From Bacillota bacterium (GTDB lineage: Bacteria; Bacillota_I; Bacilli_A; Erysipelotrichales; Erysipelotrichaceae), in the NCBI GenBank assembly GCA_023249475.1, contig JAHFCO010000018.1, forward strand, positions 1 through 43,970: 43,970 bases of DNA, in the 5' to 3' direction. Under the pieces are notes generated by a model, which saw nothing but the letters and a program-made list of their open reading frames with translations, made no database searches and was not told the DNA's origin. Numbering within the stretch: position 1 is the stretch's first letter; each line of letters starts with the position of its first letter. The translations under genes and the position numbers were made by a program. Shown here one piece after another: positions 14,649-26,500 of the stretch.

Positions 14649-15537
14649 TGACTTGTCCTTTCAAGGCGTCGAGCACTTCGGCATACTCCGGGATCGAGAG
14701 ACTTCCGCCACGCCGCGTGACTGAAATCGATGAGGTCATGGAAGCCAGGGTGAGGATGTCCTTCAAGCGTAGTCCATGGGCCATTCCCCAGACAAAGGCC
14801 CCGTGGAAGATGTCGCCGGCGCCGTTGGTATCGACGGCGAGCGCGGGGAACGAAGGAAGATGATGCACCTGTCCGTTTTCTTCATAAAGGCACCCTCTTT
14901 CCCCCAAGGTGACGACGGGGTGGGGGTTGAGTTCATGGAGCTTGCTGAAGAGATCGTACCACGTTTGCGGGTCGTGCAGGTCGATCGTGATTCCGCTGTA
15001 CCCTTTCGCGAAGGTTTCGGAGGAGACCAGCCACGTCACCCGTTTCGCCATTTCGACCGTGGGGGATCTGAATCCGCCCGCATCCAGGATCGAAACCGTT
15101 TCGGGATGTTGGTCGAGAAAGCGGTGGGCGATCTCAGGTTCATGGGCGTCCGTCAGCATGAACCCGACCTTTTCTTTGACTTCAAGGTCGCTAGGGAGGA
15201 TATTCCCCGGGCAATTGAAGATGGTTCGATTCCCGTTTTGCTTGTTGGTGAGGATGACGCTGATCGGGGTCGAGAACCCGTCACAGGGGATATCCCGGTG
15301 CTTTACGTTGGAAGCTTTCAATTGGTCGGCGATGTTTTGGCCGTACATATCCTTGCCAAGGCGGGAGATCAACGTGATGTCTTCCCCCCATTTGCCAAGC
15401 AAAATCGCCGCGGTCGTGGCCGGTCCCCCGGCGGATTCGAGTTTATCGAAGACCCGGAACTTCTCGTTCTCCTTGATTTCCTTGTCGAGAGGCAGACTGA
15501 TGTCCAATGTCGATTGTCCGATACAGAGGTTTTTCAT
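14641..15537 (-). CDS. PfkB-family sugar/nucleoside kinase
   Basis: A 298-residue ribokinase-like kinase. It has the N-terminal GGPATTAAILLGKWG glycine-rich block, and the C-terminal PfkB signature DTNGAGDIFHGAFVWG, with the catalytic Asp in GAGD. It phosphorylates a sugar or nucleoside hydroxyl with ATP; the substrate (ribose, fructose-type sugar, adenosine or other) cannot be read from sequence. The start is ATG 15535-15537, with AGGG about 8 nt upstream. It is the first gene of a small operon with two paralogous membrane proteins. Length is typical of the family. Confidence 0.88.
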   Translation of the reverse strand: MKNLCIGQSTLDISLPLDKEIKENEKFRVFDKLESAGGPATTAAILLGKWGEDITLISRLGKDMYGQNIADQLKASNVKHRDIPCDGFSTPISVILTNKQNGNRTIFNCPGNILPSDLEVKEKVGFMLTDAHEPEIAHRFLDQHPETVSILDAGGFRSPTVEMAKRVTWLVSSETFAKGYSGITIDLHDPQTWYDLFSKLHELNPHPVVTLGERGCLYEENGQVHHLPSFPALAVDTNGAGDIFHGAFVWGMAHGLRLKDILTLASMTSSISVTRRGGSLSIPEYAEVLDALKGQVNG

Positions 15538-15650
15538 GATGATTTCCCTTTCAATCCGTGGAATAGACCGCTGATAATGTATTTTATTAGAAAGATTTTG
15601 ATGATTACTAAATTAAATAATCGGGGGTTTTCGAGGGGTTCCCCTACGGT

Positions 15651-15680
15651 ATTATATAACGTAAACGGGTCGGCAAGTAA
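15651..15680 (-). promoter_or_regulatory. Putative promoter of the PfkB operon
   Basis: A perfect minus-strand TATAAT lies at 15651-15656, about 115 nt before the kinase start. The -35 is weak (TACTTG at a 17-nt spacing or TTACTT at 18). A small AGGGG/CCCCT palindrome (15634-15645) follows at about the start of the transcript. Confidence 0.45.
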
Positions 15681-15694
15681 AGGGATTCATGGAA

Positions 15695-15720
15695 AGAAAA
15701 AAGTCCGGAGGGTTCCGGAC
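15695..15720 (-). terminator. Rho-independent terminator of the purine operon
   Basis: GTCCGGA and TCCGGAC (15703-15720) form a 7-bp GC-rich stem with a 4-nt loop. On the minus strand six T follow. It lies 8 nt after the purB stop. Confidence 0.85.
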
Positions 15721-15728
15721 GATTCGAT

Positions 15729-17030
15729 TTACTTTTCGATGCCGACGCGCAGGAGAATCGCATCGACATAGCGTAGATGGTAAGTAAGCGAGAACGCTTC
15801 ATCCAGCTCTTCGGAAGATAAGGAACTCAGGATGGTTTTGTTTTCAAGGAGAAGTTCGCGGAAACCCGTGCGCTTCGTCCAGGCTTCCATGGCGATCGGT
15901 TGGACAAGGTCATAGGCGACTTCGCGGGTCATGCCTTTGCGTTCGATCAAGAGGGTCATGACGCGTTGGGCGAAGATGACGCCGTGGGTCGCATCGATGT
16001 TCTCCAACATGCGGTCTTCGAAGACGGTCAAGTTGGAAAGGATGCGGTTCATGCGGTCCAGCATGTAATCCAAGAGGATGGTCGCATCGGGGAGGATGAT
16101 GCGTTCGGCGCTGGAATGGGAGATGTCGCGCTCATGCCAGAGCGGGATGTCTTCATAGGCGCTCACCATGTATCCCCGCAGGACACGTGCGCAGCCTGCA
16201 ATGTTTTCCGAGGAAATGGGGTTGAGTTTATGGGGCATGGCGGACGAACCCTTTTGACCCTGCTTGAAGCCTTCTTCCACTTCACGCACTTCGGTGCGTT
16301 GAAGGTGGCGGAGTTCGACGCCGATCTTTTCCAGGGTCGAACCGATCAAGGCCAAAACACTCAGATAATGGGCATGGCGGTCGCGTTGCAAGGTTTGGGT
16401 CGAGATGTTGGAGGAATGGATGCCGAGTTCCTTGCAGACGAAATCCTGCAGGTCGGGGGAGGTGTTGGCGAAGGTGCCGACCGCTCCGGAGATCTTTCCG
16501 GTTTCCACATCGTTCGCCGCGGATTCGAAACGCTTGAGTTGACGGTTGAGTTCGTCATACCACAGAGCGAATTTCAAACCGAAGCAGGAGATGTCCGCAT
16601 GGACGCCGTGGGTCCGGCCGATGCAGGGGGTGTGTTTGTATTGGATCGCGCGTTTCTTCAATGTCTCCATCAGCGACTTGATGTCCTGACGCAGAATCGC
16701 ATTCACTTTCTTAAAGACCACCGCGTAGGCTGTATCGACCACGTCGGTCGACGTCATCCCGTAGTGGATCCAGCGGCTTTCATCGCCCAAGGTTTCACTG
16801 ACGGCGCGGGTGAACGCGACGACGTCGTGCCGGGTCTGTTCTTCGATTTCCAGAATCCGGTCGATCTTAAAGGAAGCGTCGCGATGAAGTTTATCCCATT
16901 CGACGTCGCTGACCAATCCCTTCGTGTGATAATAATCCACGACCGCCAGCTCGACGGCCAACCAGGATTGGAAACGTTCTTCATCGTTCCATAGTTTTGC
17001 CATCTGGGGTCTTGAATATCGTTGTATCAT
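15729..17030 (-). CDS. purB: Adenylosuccinate lyase PurB
   Basis: A 433-residue enzyme of the fumarase/aspartase superfamily. The signature GSSAMPHKLNPISSENI is present (flexible catalytic loop with the Ser), as are TSTDVVDTA and RTHGVHA (catalytic His). It cleaves SAICAR to AICAR plus fumarate in IMP synthesis and adenylosuccinate to AMP. The start is ATG 17028-17030, preceded by AAGGAG and overlapping the purD stop by 4 nt (ATGA); a farther upstream ATG would lie within purD. It is the last gene of the operon, whereas in Bacillus subtilis purB is third. Confidence 0.96.
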   Translation of the reverse strand: MIQRYSRPQMAKLWNDEERFQSWLAVELAVVDYYHTKGLVSDVEWDKLHRDASFKIDRILEIEEQTRHDVVAFTRAVSETLGDESRWIHYGMTSTDVVDTAYAVVFKKVNAILRQDIKSLMETLKKRAIQYKHTPCIGRTHGVHADISCFGLKFALWYDELNRQLKRFESAANDVETGKISGAVGTFANTSPDLQDFVCKELGIHSSNISTQTLQRDRHAHYLSVLALIGSTLEKIGVELRHLQRTEVREVEEGFKQGQKGSSAMPHKLNPISSENIAGCARVLRGYMVSAYEDIPLWHERDISHSSAERIILPDATILLDYMLDRMNRILSNLTVFEDRMLENIDATHGVIFAQRVMTLLIERKGMTREVAYDLVQPIAMEAWTKRTGFRELLLENKTILSSLSSEELDEAFSLTYHLRYVDAILLRVGIEK

Positions 17031-18277
17031 TGAGGATCTCCTTGCGTCTTTCCGATGTCCGTCCGATAGAAACACTGGGGGGCATGGATCGAGGTAATTT
17101 CTTTATATACGCTTTCGCGCGCTTTTTCAAGGGTTACCCCGTAATTCATCACAAAGAGGACCCGTCCGCCCGTATTTCGGTAGACGGTGTCGTAACTTGT
17201 GCCCATGTGGAAGAGATTGGCATCGACCTTATCCAAGCCTTCGATCGGTAAACCCTTCTCATAGGCATGGGGATATCCTTTCGAAGCGAGGACGACGCCC
17301 AGGGCGAAACGAGGGTCGAATTCAAGGGTGACGTGCTTGTGGTCAAGGACATCCAAGACGACTTGGTCCAGCGGTGTAAGCAAACGGGGGAGCAGGACCT
17401 CGGTCTCGGGGTCGCCGAACCGGACGTTGAACTCGATGGTCTTGATCCCGTCGGATGTCGCCATCAACCCGCCGTACAAAATCCCGGTGAACGGGTTCCC
17501 TTCCTTCACCATGGCGTTGGCGATGGGGCGCATGACCTTGTCCATCGCTTCTTCCACCATTTCCCGGGAAATGGAAGGGACCGGGGAATACGCCCCCATC
17601 CCTCCGGTGTTGGGTCCTTCATCGTTGTCATAGGCGCGTTTATGATCCTTGGCGATGTCCAAGGGGAAGACATTCTCCCCGTCCACGAATGCCATGAGAC
17701 TGAATTCCTCGCCGATGAGGCACTCTTCGATGACCAGGGGGCAACGCAGGTCATGATCGGGGTAGATGTCGTGGACGGCTTGTCTGGCCGTCTCATCGTC
17801 CATGGCGACCGTGACGCCCTTGCCCGCCATCAAGCCGTCGGCTTTGATGACGATCGGGGCGGGATGATGGGTAAGATACGCCAACGCTTCATCGAGCGAA
17901 TGGACGGTACAGTGTTTCGCGGTCGGGATATCGTATTTGTTCATGATGGTTTTCGCATAGGATTTACTGGATTCAAGCCGGGCGGCGGCTTGGGTCGGTC
18001 CGAAGATCCGGATGCCTTCTTTCGATAGGACATCCACGATCCCTTGGGATAGAGGGGCTTCCGGTCCGACGAAAACCAAATCGATTCGATTCGACTTGAT
18101 GAATGCGATGAGGGATTGAAAATCCATCGCATCGATGACGACGATTTCGGCCACGTCTTTCATTCCGTGGCTGCCGGGTGCGACATAGACTTTTTCGACG
18201 GTCGGGCTCTTGGCGAAACAGGCGGCCAAGGCATGTTCCCTTCCACCCGAACCGATCACAAGGACTCTGTTTCCCAT
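17027..18277 (-). CDS. purD: Phosphoribosylamine-glycine ligase PurD
   Basis: A 416-residue ATP-grasp ligase joining phosphoribosylamine and glycine to GAR, the second step of purine synthesis. Visible blocks are GSGGREHALA at the N-terminus, VIKADGLMAGKGV (ATP-grasp lysine), GPNTGGMGAYSP and EFNVRFGDPETEV (metal-binding Glu/Asn). The start is ATG 18275-18277. It shares one base with the purH stop (TAATG). Length is typical (about 420). Confidence 0.97.
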   Translation of the reverse strand: MGNRVLVIGSGGREHALAACFAKSPTVEKVYVAPGSHGMKDVAEIVVIDAMDFQSLIAFIKSNRIDLVFVGPEAPLSQGIVDVLSKEGIRIFGPTQAAARLESSKSYAKTIMNKYDIPTAKHCTVHSLDEALAYLTHHPAPIVIKADGLMAGKGVTVAMDDETARQAVHDIYPDHDLRCPLVIEECLIGEEFSLMAFVDGENVFPLDIAKDHKRAYDNDEGPNTGGMGAYSPVPSISREMVEEAMDKVMRPIANAMVKEGNPFTGILYGGLMATSDGIKTIEFNVRFGDPETEVLLPRLLTPLDQVVLDVLDHKHVTLEFDPRFALGVVLASKGYPHAYEKGLPIEGLDKVDANLFHMGTSYDTVYRNTGGRVLFVMNYGVTLEKARESVYKEITSIHAPQCFYRTDIGKTQGDPQ

Positions 18278-19812
18278 TAGTGTTTAAAGTGCCTTTCGCC
18301 GGTGAAAATCATCGCGATGCCATGTTGGTCGCAGACATCGATCGATTCTTGGTCTTTGATCGACCCGCCCGGTTGGATGATGCATGCGATGCCGTACTTC
18401 ACGGCCAGCTCGACGGTGTCCGACATCGGAAAGAAAGCATCGCTGGCCAGGATGGCGCCTTGCGCTTTCGAACCGGCTTGTTTCAAGGCGATTTCGGCGG
18501 CTCCGACACGGTTCATCTGTCCGGCACCGACGCCGAGGGTTTGTCCGTCTTTCACGATGACGATCGCATTCGATTTCACGTGCTTGCATACCTTCTCCCC
18601 GAACAAGGCATCGATGAACTGGGGATTGGTCGGTTTAGTTTTCGTCACGACGGTGCAGTGCGAAGGATGGGCGCTGACACGGTCGGTATCCTGCACCAAC
18701 AAGCCTCCGGCGACACGCACGGACGTCTTGAGATAACGCTTGGCGGTTTTCTCGGGCAAGGTCAAGAGACGGATGTTTTTCTTCTTGGTCAGGATTTCCA
18801 AAGCTTCGGTGGTGAAGGAGGGGGCAAGGATGATTTCAAGGAAGATCTCTGATAATTCGACTGCGATTTTCGCGTCGACTTCCTGGTTGAACGCCACGAT
18901 CCCGCCGAAGATACTGACGGGGTCCGCTTCGAAGGCTTTACGCCAGGCGGAATACAGGTCGGTGCTTACACCGACCCCGCAGGGGTTCATATGCTTCAGG
19001 GCGACGACGGAAGCGTCGCCGAATTCTTTGAGGATCTGAAGGGCGGCGGAAGCATCCTGGATATTATTGTAGGAGAGTTCCTTGCCATGAAGTTGGACGC
19101 AATCCGCCAGGGAATATTCTTCGCTGAACGGTGTCGCATAGAACGCCGCCTTCTGATGGGGGTTTTCCCCATAGCGCAAGGTTTGTTTGAGGACATAGGT
19201 TTCCGTCAGTTTCTCTGGATTCTCGACTCCGCACAGGTCGCTCATGTATTTTGCGATCAAGGCGTCGTATGCGGCGGTCGTACGGTAGACTTTCGCCGCG
19301 AGTTCACGTCTGAACGTGAAGTCCGTCGAATCGTCTTTCTCGAACACTTCGATGAATTTCGCATAGTCGCTCGGATCGCACAACACCGTGACATCCTGAT
19401 GGTTCTTGGCGGCGCTACGCAACATGGACGGTCCGCCGATATCGATGTTTTCGATCGCTTCCTCGACCGTGCACTCCGGTTTCGAAATCGTCGCCTGGAA
19501 CGGATAGAGATTGACGATCACGAAGTCGATCGGATGGATCCTGGCTTCTTCGACCTGCCGGACATGTTCGGGAAGGTCGCGTCTGAAAAGCAGTCCGCCG
19601 TGGACCAAGGGATGAAGGGTCTTGACCCTTCCATCCAGCATTTCAGGAAACCCGGTGACGTCTTCGATCCCCATCACCGGTAAGCCGGCATCGCTCAACG
19701 TCTTCTTGGTGCCGCCGGTCGAAATCAACTCGACATCGTGTTTCACCAAGACTTTCGCCAATTCGATCAATCCGGTCTTATCGCTGACACTCAATAGCGC
19801 TCTTCGTTTCAT
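18277..19812 (-). CDS. purH: Bifunctional AICAR transformylase/IMP cyclohydrolase PurH
   Basis: A 511-residue two-domain enzyme that performs the last two steps to IMP. The N-terminal MGS-like IMP cyclohydrolase domain (about 1-200) starts with [18 protein letters not shown] and includes [10 protein letters not shown]. The C-terminal transformylase domain includes [24 protein letters not shown] and KHMNPCGVG. The start is ATG 19810-19812, overlapping the purN stop by 4 nt. Formyl donor is 10-formyl-THF. Normal family length. Confidence 0.97.
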   Translation of the reverse strand: MKRRALLSVSDKTGLIELAKVLVKHDVELISTGGTKKTLSDAGLPVMGIEDVTGFPEMLDGRVKTLHPLVHGGLLFRRDLPEHVRQVEEARIHPIDFVIVNLYPFQATISKPECTVEEAIENIDIGGPSMLRSAAKNHQDVTVLCDPSDYAKFIEVFEKDDSTDFTFRRELAAKVYRTTAAYDALIAKYMSDLCGVENPEKLTETYVLKQTLRYGENPHQKAAFYATPFSEEYSLADCVQLHGKELSYNNIQDASAALQILKEFGDASVVALKHMNPCGVGVSTDLYSAWRKAFEADPVSIFGGIVAFNQEVDAKIAVELSEIFLEIILAPSFTTEALEILTKKKNIRLLTLPEKTAKRYLKTSVRVAGGLLVQDTDRVSAHPSHCTVVTKTKPTNPQFIDALFGEKVCKHVKSNAIVIVKDGQTLGVGAGQMNRVGAAEIALKQAGSKAQGAILASDAFFPMSDTVELAVKYGIACIIQPGGSIKDQESIDVCDQHGIAMIFTGERHFKH

Positions 19813-20381
19813 AGTGTTTCCTCCAGAAGTTGTTTCAATACCTTGGGATATGCGATGTGCTCCAATGCATGGAGTTTGGTTTCGATTTCAGATCGTGCTT
19901 CGTTTTCCATTACGTCGAAGGGGAATTGGGCGATGATTTCCCCGGTATCCATCCCTTCGTCCACATAGTGGATCGTCACGCCCATGGTTCTCTCACCGGC
20001 CGCGATGGCTTGTCCGATCGCGTCCTTGCCTCTGTATTTCGGGAGTAAGGAAGGATGGATGTTGACGATTCTGTGGGGGTAGCGGCTGAGGATGGGGGTG
20101 GAGACCAAGCGCATGTATCCCGCCAGTACCAACCAATCCGCACCCCAGGCGTCGCATTGGTCGGCGATCGCCGTGTCCATTTCCGCTTTGGTCGCAAAGT
20201 TTTTCTTCAGGTAGATGGCGTAGGGAACCGCATGGTTCTTCGCCCGTGTCAGGCAATACGCCCCTTCATGGTCGCATATGAGTCCCGCGACTTCCACGTT
20301 CAATTCCTTGTGTGCGACGGCTTGAAGGATGGCTTCGAAGTTGGATCCGTTCCCCGAGGCGAAGAGTACGACCCGCTTCAT
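19809..20381 (-). CDS. purN: GAR formyltransferase PurN
   Basis: A 190-residue folate-dependent enzyme that formylates GAR. The N-terminal [13 protein letters not shown] binds the phosphate. The catalytic triad region is visible as [14 protein letters not shown] (Asn and His) and [12 protein letters not shown] (Asp). The start is ATG 20379-20381, overlapping the purM stop by 4 nt. The 10-formyl-THF route makes the formate-dependent PurT unnecessary here. Confidence 0.96.
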   Translation of the reverse strand: MKRVVLFASGNGSNFEAILQAVAHKELNVEVAGLICDHEGAYCLTRAKNHAVPYAIYLKKNFATKAEMDTAIADQCDAWGADWLVLAGYMRLVSTPILSRYPHRIVNIHPSLLPKYRGKDAIGQAIAAGERTMGVTIHYVDEGMDTGEIIAQFPFDVMENEARSEIETKLHALEHIAYPKVLKQLLEETL

Positions 20382-21397
20382 GCCCAGACGATGCCCGGCG
20401 TATCGGTGACTTCACCGATGACGCTTGCGGTTTCATTGTGGCTTCTAAGAATCTCGAGTGTCTTTTCCACATCCGCCTGATCCACCACAAGGATCATCCC
20501 GATGCCCATGTTGAAGACGTTATACATTTCCTTTTCGGGAATGTTCCCTAAGGTTTGGATGTATCGGAAAATCGAGGGGATTTCCCACGTGCCTTTCGTG
20601 ATCTTCAAGCCTTGGGTTTCTTGAAGGCATCTCGGCATGTTTTCATAGAAGCCCCCGCCCGTGATGTGGGCGATGCCGGCGACTTTGATTTCTTTCAGAA
20701 CGGCCATGACCGGTTTGACATAGATCTTCGTCGGCGTCAGGATCGTTTCCCCTAGCGTCGAACCGTTGAATTCCATCTTGGGATCCAATTGGTTGTCTTT
20801 GAAGAGCACCTTGCGTACGAGCGAGAATCCGTTGGAATGGATGCCGCTGGACGCCAATCCGATCACCGCTTGCCCCGCTTTGACGTTGAGCGGTGAAATC
20901 AGACGTGATTTCTCCGCGACCCCGACCGCGAAACCGGCGATGTCGTATTCGCCCTCGGTATACATGTCAGGCATTTCCGCCGTTTCCCCGCCGATCAAGG
21001 CGCAATCGGATTGGACACATCCGTCCGCGACACCCTTCACCAAGGCTTCGATGACTTCGGGTTTGTTTTTCCCGATCGCGATATAATCGAGGAAATAGAT
21101 CGGCTGCGCCCCTTGGGCGAGGATATCGTTGACGCACATGGCCACCGCATCGATCCCGACGGTGTCATGACGGTCCAACATGAACGCGACTTTCAGTTTC
21201 GTACCGACACCGTCGGTACCGCTAACCAATACCGGTTCTTTGATGTTGAGAAGGGAAAGGTCGAACAATCCTCCGAACGATCCGATGTTGTCGACCATGC
21301 CCAAACGGCGGGTACGGTCGATATGCGATTTGATCCGTCGTACGGATTCATAGCCGGCTTCAAGGTTCACGCCGGCGTTGGAATAATGGTCACTCAT
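20378..21397 (-). CDS. purM: AIR synthetase PurM
   Basis: A 339-residue ATP-dependent cyclo-ligase that converts FGAM to AIR. Characteristic blocks are [15 protein letters not shown] at the N-terminus, [13 protein letters not shown] and [12 protein letters not shown]. The fold is related to PurL's synthetase domain. The start is ATG 21395-21397, 10 nt after the purF stop with GGAGG upstream, so it is one of the few genes in this operon not joined by a direct overlap. Confidence 0.97.
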   Translation of the reverse strand: MSDHYSNAGVNLEAGYESVRRIKSHIDRTRRLGMVDNIGSFGGLFDLSLLNIKEPVLVSGTDGVGTKLKVAFMLDRHDTVGIDAVAMCVNDILAQGAQPIYFLDYIAIGKNKPEVIEALVKGVADGCVQSDCALIGGETAEMPDMYTEGEYDIAGFAVGVAEKSRLISPLNVKAGQAVIGLASSGIHSNGFSLVRKVLFKDNQLDPKMEFNGSTLGETILTPTKIYVKPVMAVLKEIKVAGIAHITGGGFYENMPRCLQETQGLKITKGTWEIPSIFRYIQTLGNIPEKEMYNVFNMGIGMILVVDQADVEKTLEILRSHNETASVIGEVTDTPGIVWA

Positions 21398-21407
21398 GGG
21401 GTTCCTC

Positions 21408-22820
21408 CTAGAACTTGCCGTCTTTATTGGCGTTTTCGATCAAATCGTACAAATGGGTCGGATAGTGTTTCGTAAAGCAGGCATGGCAGAAGTCGCGGTT
21501 TCCCAAGGCTTCCTTCAGTCCGTCCATCGAGAGGAAGGCCAGGCTATCGGCTCCGATCAACTGCCGTACTTCTTCGACCGAATGGAAGGCGCTGATCAAT
21601 TCTTCGTAGGTCGACGTATCGACCCCGTAGAAACAGGGGGAGATGATCTGCGGGGAGGCGATGCGCATGTGGATCTCGGCCGCACCCATTTGGCGAAGCA
21701 TTTCCACGATCTTCTTCGATGTCGTCCCGCGGACGATGGAGTCGTCGATGAGGATGACGCGTTTCCCTGCGATGACCGAACGGACGGGGGAGAGTTTCAT
21801 CTTGACGCCTTTTTCACGCAAGGCTTGGGAAGGTTCGATGAAGGTACGTCCGATGTATCGGTTTTTGATGAGTCCCATTTCATAAGGAATCTTGGAGGCT
21901 TCCGCATAGCCGGAGGCGGCGGAGAGCGATGAATCCGGCACCCCGATGACGATATCCGCCTCGACCGCCGCTTCTTTCGCCAGGATCCTTCCGCATTCTT
22001 TGCGCGAACGATGGACGTTCAGGCCCAACAGGTCGCTATCCGGACGCGAGAAGTAGATGTATTCCATCGCACAGATCTTGTCCTCGGTATCCCGGGAATA
22101 GAAATCGCTATAGATCCCGTTGCTGTCGATGATGACGATTTCACCGGGTTCGATGTCCCTCACAAACGTCGCACCGACCGCATCCAAGGCACAGGTTTCG
22201 CTGGTCACCACGTAACCGTTGTCCAATTTCCCGATGGAAAGCGGACGAAGTCCGTGACGGTCGCGCATAGCGTAGAGCTTATCTTTGGTCAGCACCAAAA
22301 ACGCAAACGCGCCTTCCAGATAAATCAGCGCTTCTTTCAGCGCATCCAGCCGCGTACTGCGATAGTCTTTCTTGATTAAATGCGCCAGGATTTCGCTATC
22401 CGATGAACTCTGGAAGATGCTTCCTTTCATTTCAAGGTTTCTTCTGAGTTCCTTCGAATTCACGATGTTCCCGTTGTGGCAAAGGGCGAAATCGCCTTCG
22501 CCGTGGCGGAAGAGGAAGGGTTGGACATTCAGGATGCCCCCGCCTCCGGTCGTCGAGTATCGTACATGGCCGATCGCCATGTTGCCTTGGAGTTTCTTTA
22601 ACACCGACTCAGGGAAAACAAAACGCACGCTGCCTTCGTTTTTCACACTGTTCAGTTTTTCACCGTCGGAGACGACGATCCCGGCGCCTTCCTGTCCCCG
22701 GTGTTGGAGGGCATGAAGACCGTAGTAGGTCAGTTCCGACGCATTCGCTAGGTTGAACACTCCGAAGACACCGCATTCTTCGTGGAGTTCACGGTCGTAA
22801 AGCATACTGATTTCCGACAT
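21408..22820 (-). CDS. purF: Amidophosphoribosyltransferase PurF (Fe-S, Bacillus type)
   Basis: A 470-residue enzyme that makes phosphoribosylamine from PRPP and glutamine. The N-terminal propeptide of 15 residues ends before C16 (EECGVFG), the nucleophile of the Ntn glutaminase. The PRPP loop is [14 protein letters not shown]. Four Cys match the [4Fe-4S] ligands of the Bacillus subtilis enzyme: ICAMEY, SPCFYG and the pair in FCHACF, so the cluster form, sensitive to oxygen, is expected. The start is ATG 22818-22820, 2 nt after the purC stop. Confidence 0.96.
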   Translation of the reverse strand: MSEISMLYDRELHEECGVFGVFNLANASELTYYGLHALQHRGQEGAGIVVSDGEKLNSVKNEGSVRFVFPESVLKKLQGNMAIGHVRYSTTGGGGILNVQPFLFRHGEGDFALCHNGNIVNSKELRRNLEMKGSIFQSSSDSEILAHLIKKDYRSTRLDALKEALIYLEGAFAFLVLTKDKLYAMRDRHGLRPLSIGKLDNGYVVTSETCALDAVGATFVRDIEPGEIVIIDSNGIYSDFYSRDTEDKICAMEYIYFSRPDSDLLGLNVHRSRKECGRILAKEAAVEADIVIGVPDSSLSAASGYAEASKIPYEMGLIKNRYIGRTFIEPSQALREKGVKMKLSPVRSVIAGKRVILIDDSIVRGTTSKKIVEMLRQMGAAEIHMRIASPQIISPCFYGVDTSTYEELISAFHSVEEVRQLIGADSLAFLSMDGLKEALGNRDFCHACFTKHYPTHLYDLIENANKDGKF

Positions 22821-22822
22821 GT

Positions 22823-23539
22823 TTATTTCAATGTGGACAGACGGTTCAGGATTTCCTGATACGCGTCTTCCACGTTCCCTAAATCGCGGCGGAAACGATC
22901 TTTATCGAGTTTCTTGCGTGTTTCTTTATCCCAGAAACGGCAGGTGTCCGGCGAGATTTCATCGGCCAGGACGATCCGTCCATCCAAGGTGCGGCCGAAC
23001 TCGATCTTGAAGTCGACCAGGATGATGCCGATCTTGTCGAAGAGGTCGATCAATACGCGATTGATTTCCAAGGTGAGTTTCTTGATCGTCGCCAAGTCTT
23101 CTTCGCTGGCGGCACCCAGAGCGAACGCATGGTCTTCGTTGATCAAAGGGTCGCCCAGATCGTCGTTCTTGTAGCAGAGTTCGTAGATCGGACGCGGCGC
23201 CGGCGTGCCTTCTTTGATGTCCAAGCGCTTCGCCATCGACCCCGCGATCAGATTGCGGACGATGACTTCCAACGGGATGATCTTGACTTTATGACACAGT
23301 TGGTCGCGATCGTTGAGCGTTTCGATGTAATGGGTCGGGATGTCGTGTTTGTGCAATTCGTTGAAGATGATCGTCGAAATGGCGTTGTTGAGTTCGCCCT
23401 TGTGTTCGATCTGCGCTTTCTTCACCCCGTTGAACGCCGTCGCATCATCCTTGTAATGGATGATCAAGGCATCTTCCCTCTCACAGGTATACAACTGCTT
23501 GGCTTTCCCCTCATAAATCATTTGAAGCTTTTCCATCAT
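22823..23539 (-). CDS. purC: SAICAR synthetase PurC
   Basis: A 238-residue ligase joining CAIR and aspartate. Typical blocks are [10 protein letters not shown] (ATP loop), KLVEVIVRN-like [15 protein letters not shown] and [10 protein letters not shown], then [14 protein letters not shown]. Two adjacent ATGs (23537-23539 and 23534-23536) follow AGGAGG; the first is chosen because it gives the 5-nt spacing and the ATGA overlap with the purL stop seen elsewhere in the operon. Confidence 0.97.
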   Translation of the reverse strand: MMEKLQMIYEGKAKQLYTCEREDALIIHYKDDATAFNGVKKAQIEHKGELNNAISTIIFNELHKHDIPTHYIETLNDRDQLCHKVKIIPLEVIVRNLIAGSMAKRLDIKEGTPAPRPIYELCYKNDDLGDPLINEDHAFALGAASEEDLATIKKLTLEINRVLIDLFDKIGIILVDFKIEFGRTLDGRIVLADEISPDTCRFWDKETRKKLDKDRFRRDLGNVEDAYQEILNRLSTLK

Positions 23540-26500
23540 TGTTTCCTCCTGGTTTTTCTGAAGTAATCGACCCCGTTTTGAAAGATTGGCAGATCCGTCA
23601 TCCCGGGTATGTTCTTATACAGGTTTTCTTGAACGCGTTCGGTGTGTCCCATCTTGCCAAGGATCCGTCCATCGGGTGAAATCAATCCTTCGATCGCATA
23701 ATCCGAACCGTTCAGGTTGTATCGGGGTTCGATCGTCGCGATTCCACTTGGATCGGCATATTGGAAAACCACTTGTCCGTTTCGTGTCCATTCATCGAAT
23801 CGCTCTTCACTGACGCTCAGTCGTCCTTCCCCATGGCTGAGGGGGACCTGGACGCACGTTCCGGGTCGAATCGATGTCAGCCATGGCGACTTGTTGGAAG
23901 TGATCCGTGTCGTGACGATCGCGGAGATATGCCGGTGGATCGCATTGTGCGCCAACGTGGCGTCCGTCGCATCAAGTTCGCGGTATTCCCCATAGGGAAT
24001 CAGACCCGTTTTGATCAAGGCTTGGAATCCGTTGCAGATCCCGAGGATCAACCCGTCCCGTTTCAGTAACCCCTCGACCGACTTCTTCACCTTGTCGTTA
24101 CGCAATACGTTCACGATGAACTTCGCGCTTCCGTCCGGTTCGTCACCGGCGGAGAACCCTCCGGGAAGCGCCAAGATTTGGGATGAATCCAGCAGTGTAC
24201 AGAAGGTATCGATCGACTCCGTCAAATCTTGGGGTGTGAGATTGCGTATGCCATGAACATTCACTTTCGCCCCTACTTTTTCAAATGCCCGTTTCGTATC
24301 GATTTCGCAGTTGGTCCCCGGAAAGAACGGAATCACCACCCTGACTTCATCCACCTCGGGACCACGATATCCCATCGCTTCTTCATCCGTATCCGGGATC
24401 GCTTTGAATTTCGCTTCACTCTCTTGATAAACGGGATAGAGGAAATCCAATCCATGGGTATAGGCTTCGACGGCCTTTTCGTAATCGATACGTACTTGGT
24501 TGAAACTGAATTCGTCGTCGGTGATCGTACCGATCTTGACCCAAGATGCGGGTACGTTCTCCATGGACGATTCGATCAGGAAACTCGCGGGATGGAGTGC
24601 ATAGAGGTCAATCTTCGTATCGATCTTCGCTTTCAACCGATTCCCGAACACCATCGCACACAAGCTGGCAAAGAGCCCGTTTTCCACAACCCGTACCGCG
24701 GCGACGTCTTTGTTTTGAACGGCGCGTTGGACATCAATATACGCATTGAGGATGGCATCGAGGTCGAAGAGTCCGTTGTCTTTTCGTTTCGCTTCGACGA
24801 AGTACAATGCATTCCCTGCTTTCTTCGCTTCTTGGGATACGATGGCATCGACGTCCGCACTCGTGCAGGCGAAGGAAACCAAGGTTTCCAATACATCCAT
24901 GTCCTTAAAGGATCCCGACATGCTGTCTTTCCCGCCGATGGCCGGACGCTTGAATTTGTCTTGGACGCTGAGCGCCCCAAGCAAGGCTTGGACGACCGAA
25001 CCCCATTTCTTAGAATCCTTCCCTAATTTGGGGAAGTACTCCTGAAACGAGAAGAAGAGATCTTCGATCTTGCCCCCAAGCGCGATCGTTTTCGCAATCG
25101 ACTCAAGTACCGCGCCTTGGGCGCTTAGATACATGTTTTCTTCACTGAGCTCGGGAATGAACCCATGGGTTAGGATTGAAACGGTATCGCTCTCTCCGTT
25201 CTCCATGCAGATCTTCTGTACCCCACCTTGGGTCGGACTGAGTTGTGTCTTACCACCTAAGGGGAAGAGTACGGTCGTCGCCCCGATGGAAGCATCGAAC
25301 TGTTCAATTAATCCTTTTTGGGATGCGATATTCAATGAAGCTAGTTTTTTAAGTGCGGATTCTTCCGTGAATGTTTCTTTATTGATCGTTCTTGGTCTTG
25401 TGGGGATCAATCGTGCGCTTGCGCATTGACGAACCCCGTTGGTATCGATCAGAGCCCGATCCAAGTCGACCACGGTTTGACCTTTATGCTTCATCACCAA
25501 ACGGTTTTCTTTGGTTACCTTGGCGACGATCGTCGCTTCAAGGTTTTCAAGCCGTGCCGCTTCCATGAACGATTCGACGTTCTTGGGATCGAGTACGACC
25601 GCCATCCGTTCCTGACTTTCGCTGATCGCCAGTTCCGTGGCGTTGAGTCCTTCATATTTTGTCGGGATGACATCCAGGTCGATGGTCAATCCATCGGCAA
25701 GTTCGCCGATCGCGACACAGACCCCGCCGGCGCCGAAGTCATTGCACTTCTTGATCCATTTGGATACCGTTTCATTTCGGAAGAGGCGTTGGATCTTGCG
25801 TTCTTCCGGTGCGTTCCCTTTTTGGACTTCACTGGCACAGGTGCTTAGGCTTTGGGAAGTATGGGCTTGGGATGAACCCGTCGCCCCCCCGATTCCGTCG
25901 CGTCCCGTCCTTCCCCCCAAGAGGACGATGATGTCGCCTTCCTGCGGTGTTTCGCGTGTCACCGAACTTGCTTTGACCGCTCCCACCACGGCACCCAATT
26001 CGAGATGCTTGGCGGTGTAGCGAGGATGATAGATTTCTTTCACATGGGTCGTCGCGACGCCGATCTGGTTCCCGTAGGAGGAATTCCCTTTGGTCGCCTT
26101 GCTTGCGATCACGCGCTGAGGGAGTTTGTCCGGCAAGGTTTCATCCAATTCTTCCAGTACGTTCCCACACCCGCTGATCCGCATCGCTTGATAGACGTAG
26201 GCTCTTCCGCTCAATGGATCACGGATCGCTCCGCCGATACAGGTCGACGCCCCGCCGAAGGGTTCGATCTCCGTGGGATGGTTATGGGTCTCGTTTTTGA
26301 ATTGGACCAACCAATCCTCCACGCCTTCTTTTGTTTTAACCGGTATCCTTACCGAACAGGCATTCACTTCCGTCGAAATCTCCACCCTCGGGTCTTTCAT
26401 GACCCTCCCTGCGATCGTCGCCATTTCCATCAACGTCACCGGTTTGTCTTCCCGATGGATCTGACGCCGATAGGCGTGGAAACACTCTAGCGCATCGTTC

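Noticed and set aside
15900-16994. Plus-strand ORF of 364 codons opposite purB
   Set aside because: Antisense shadow of a certain gene; composition typical of such shadows in GC-rich codon positions.
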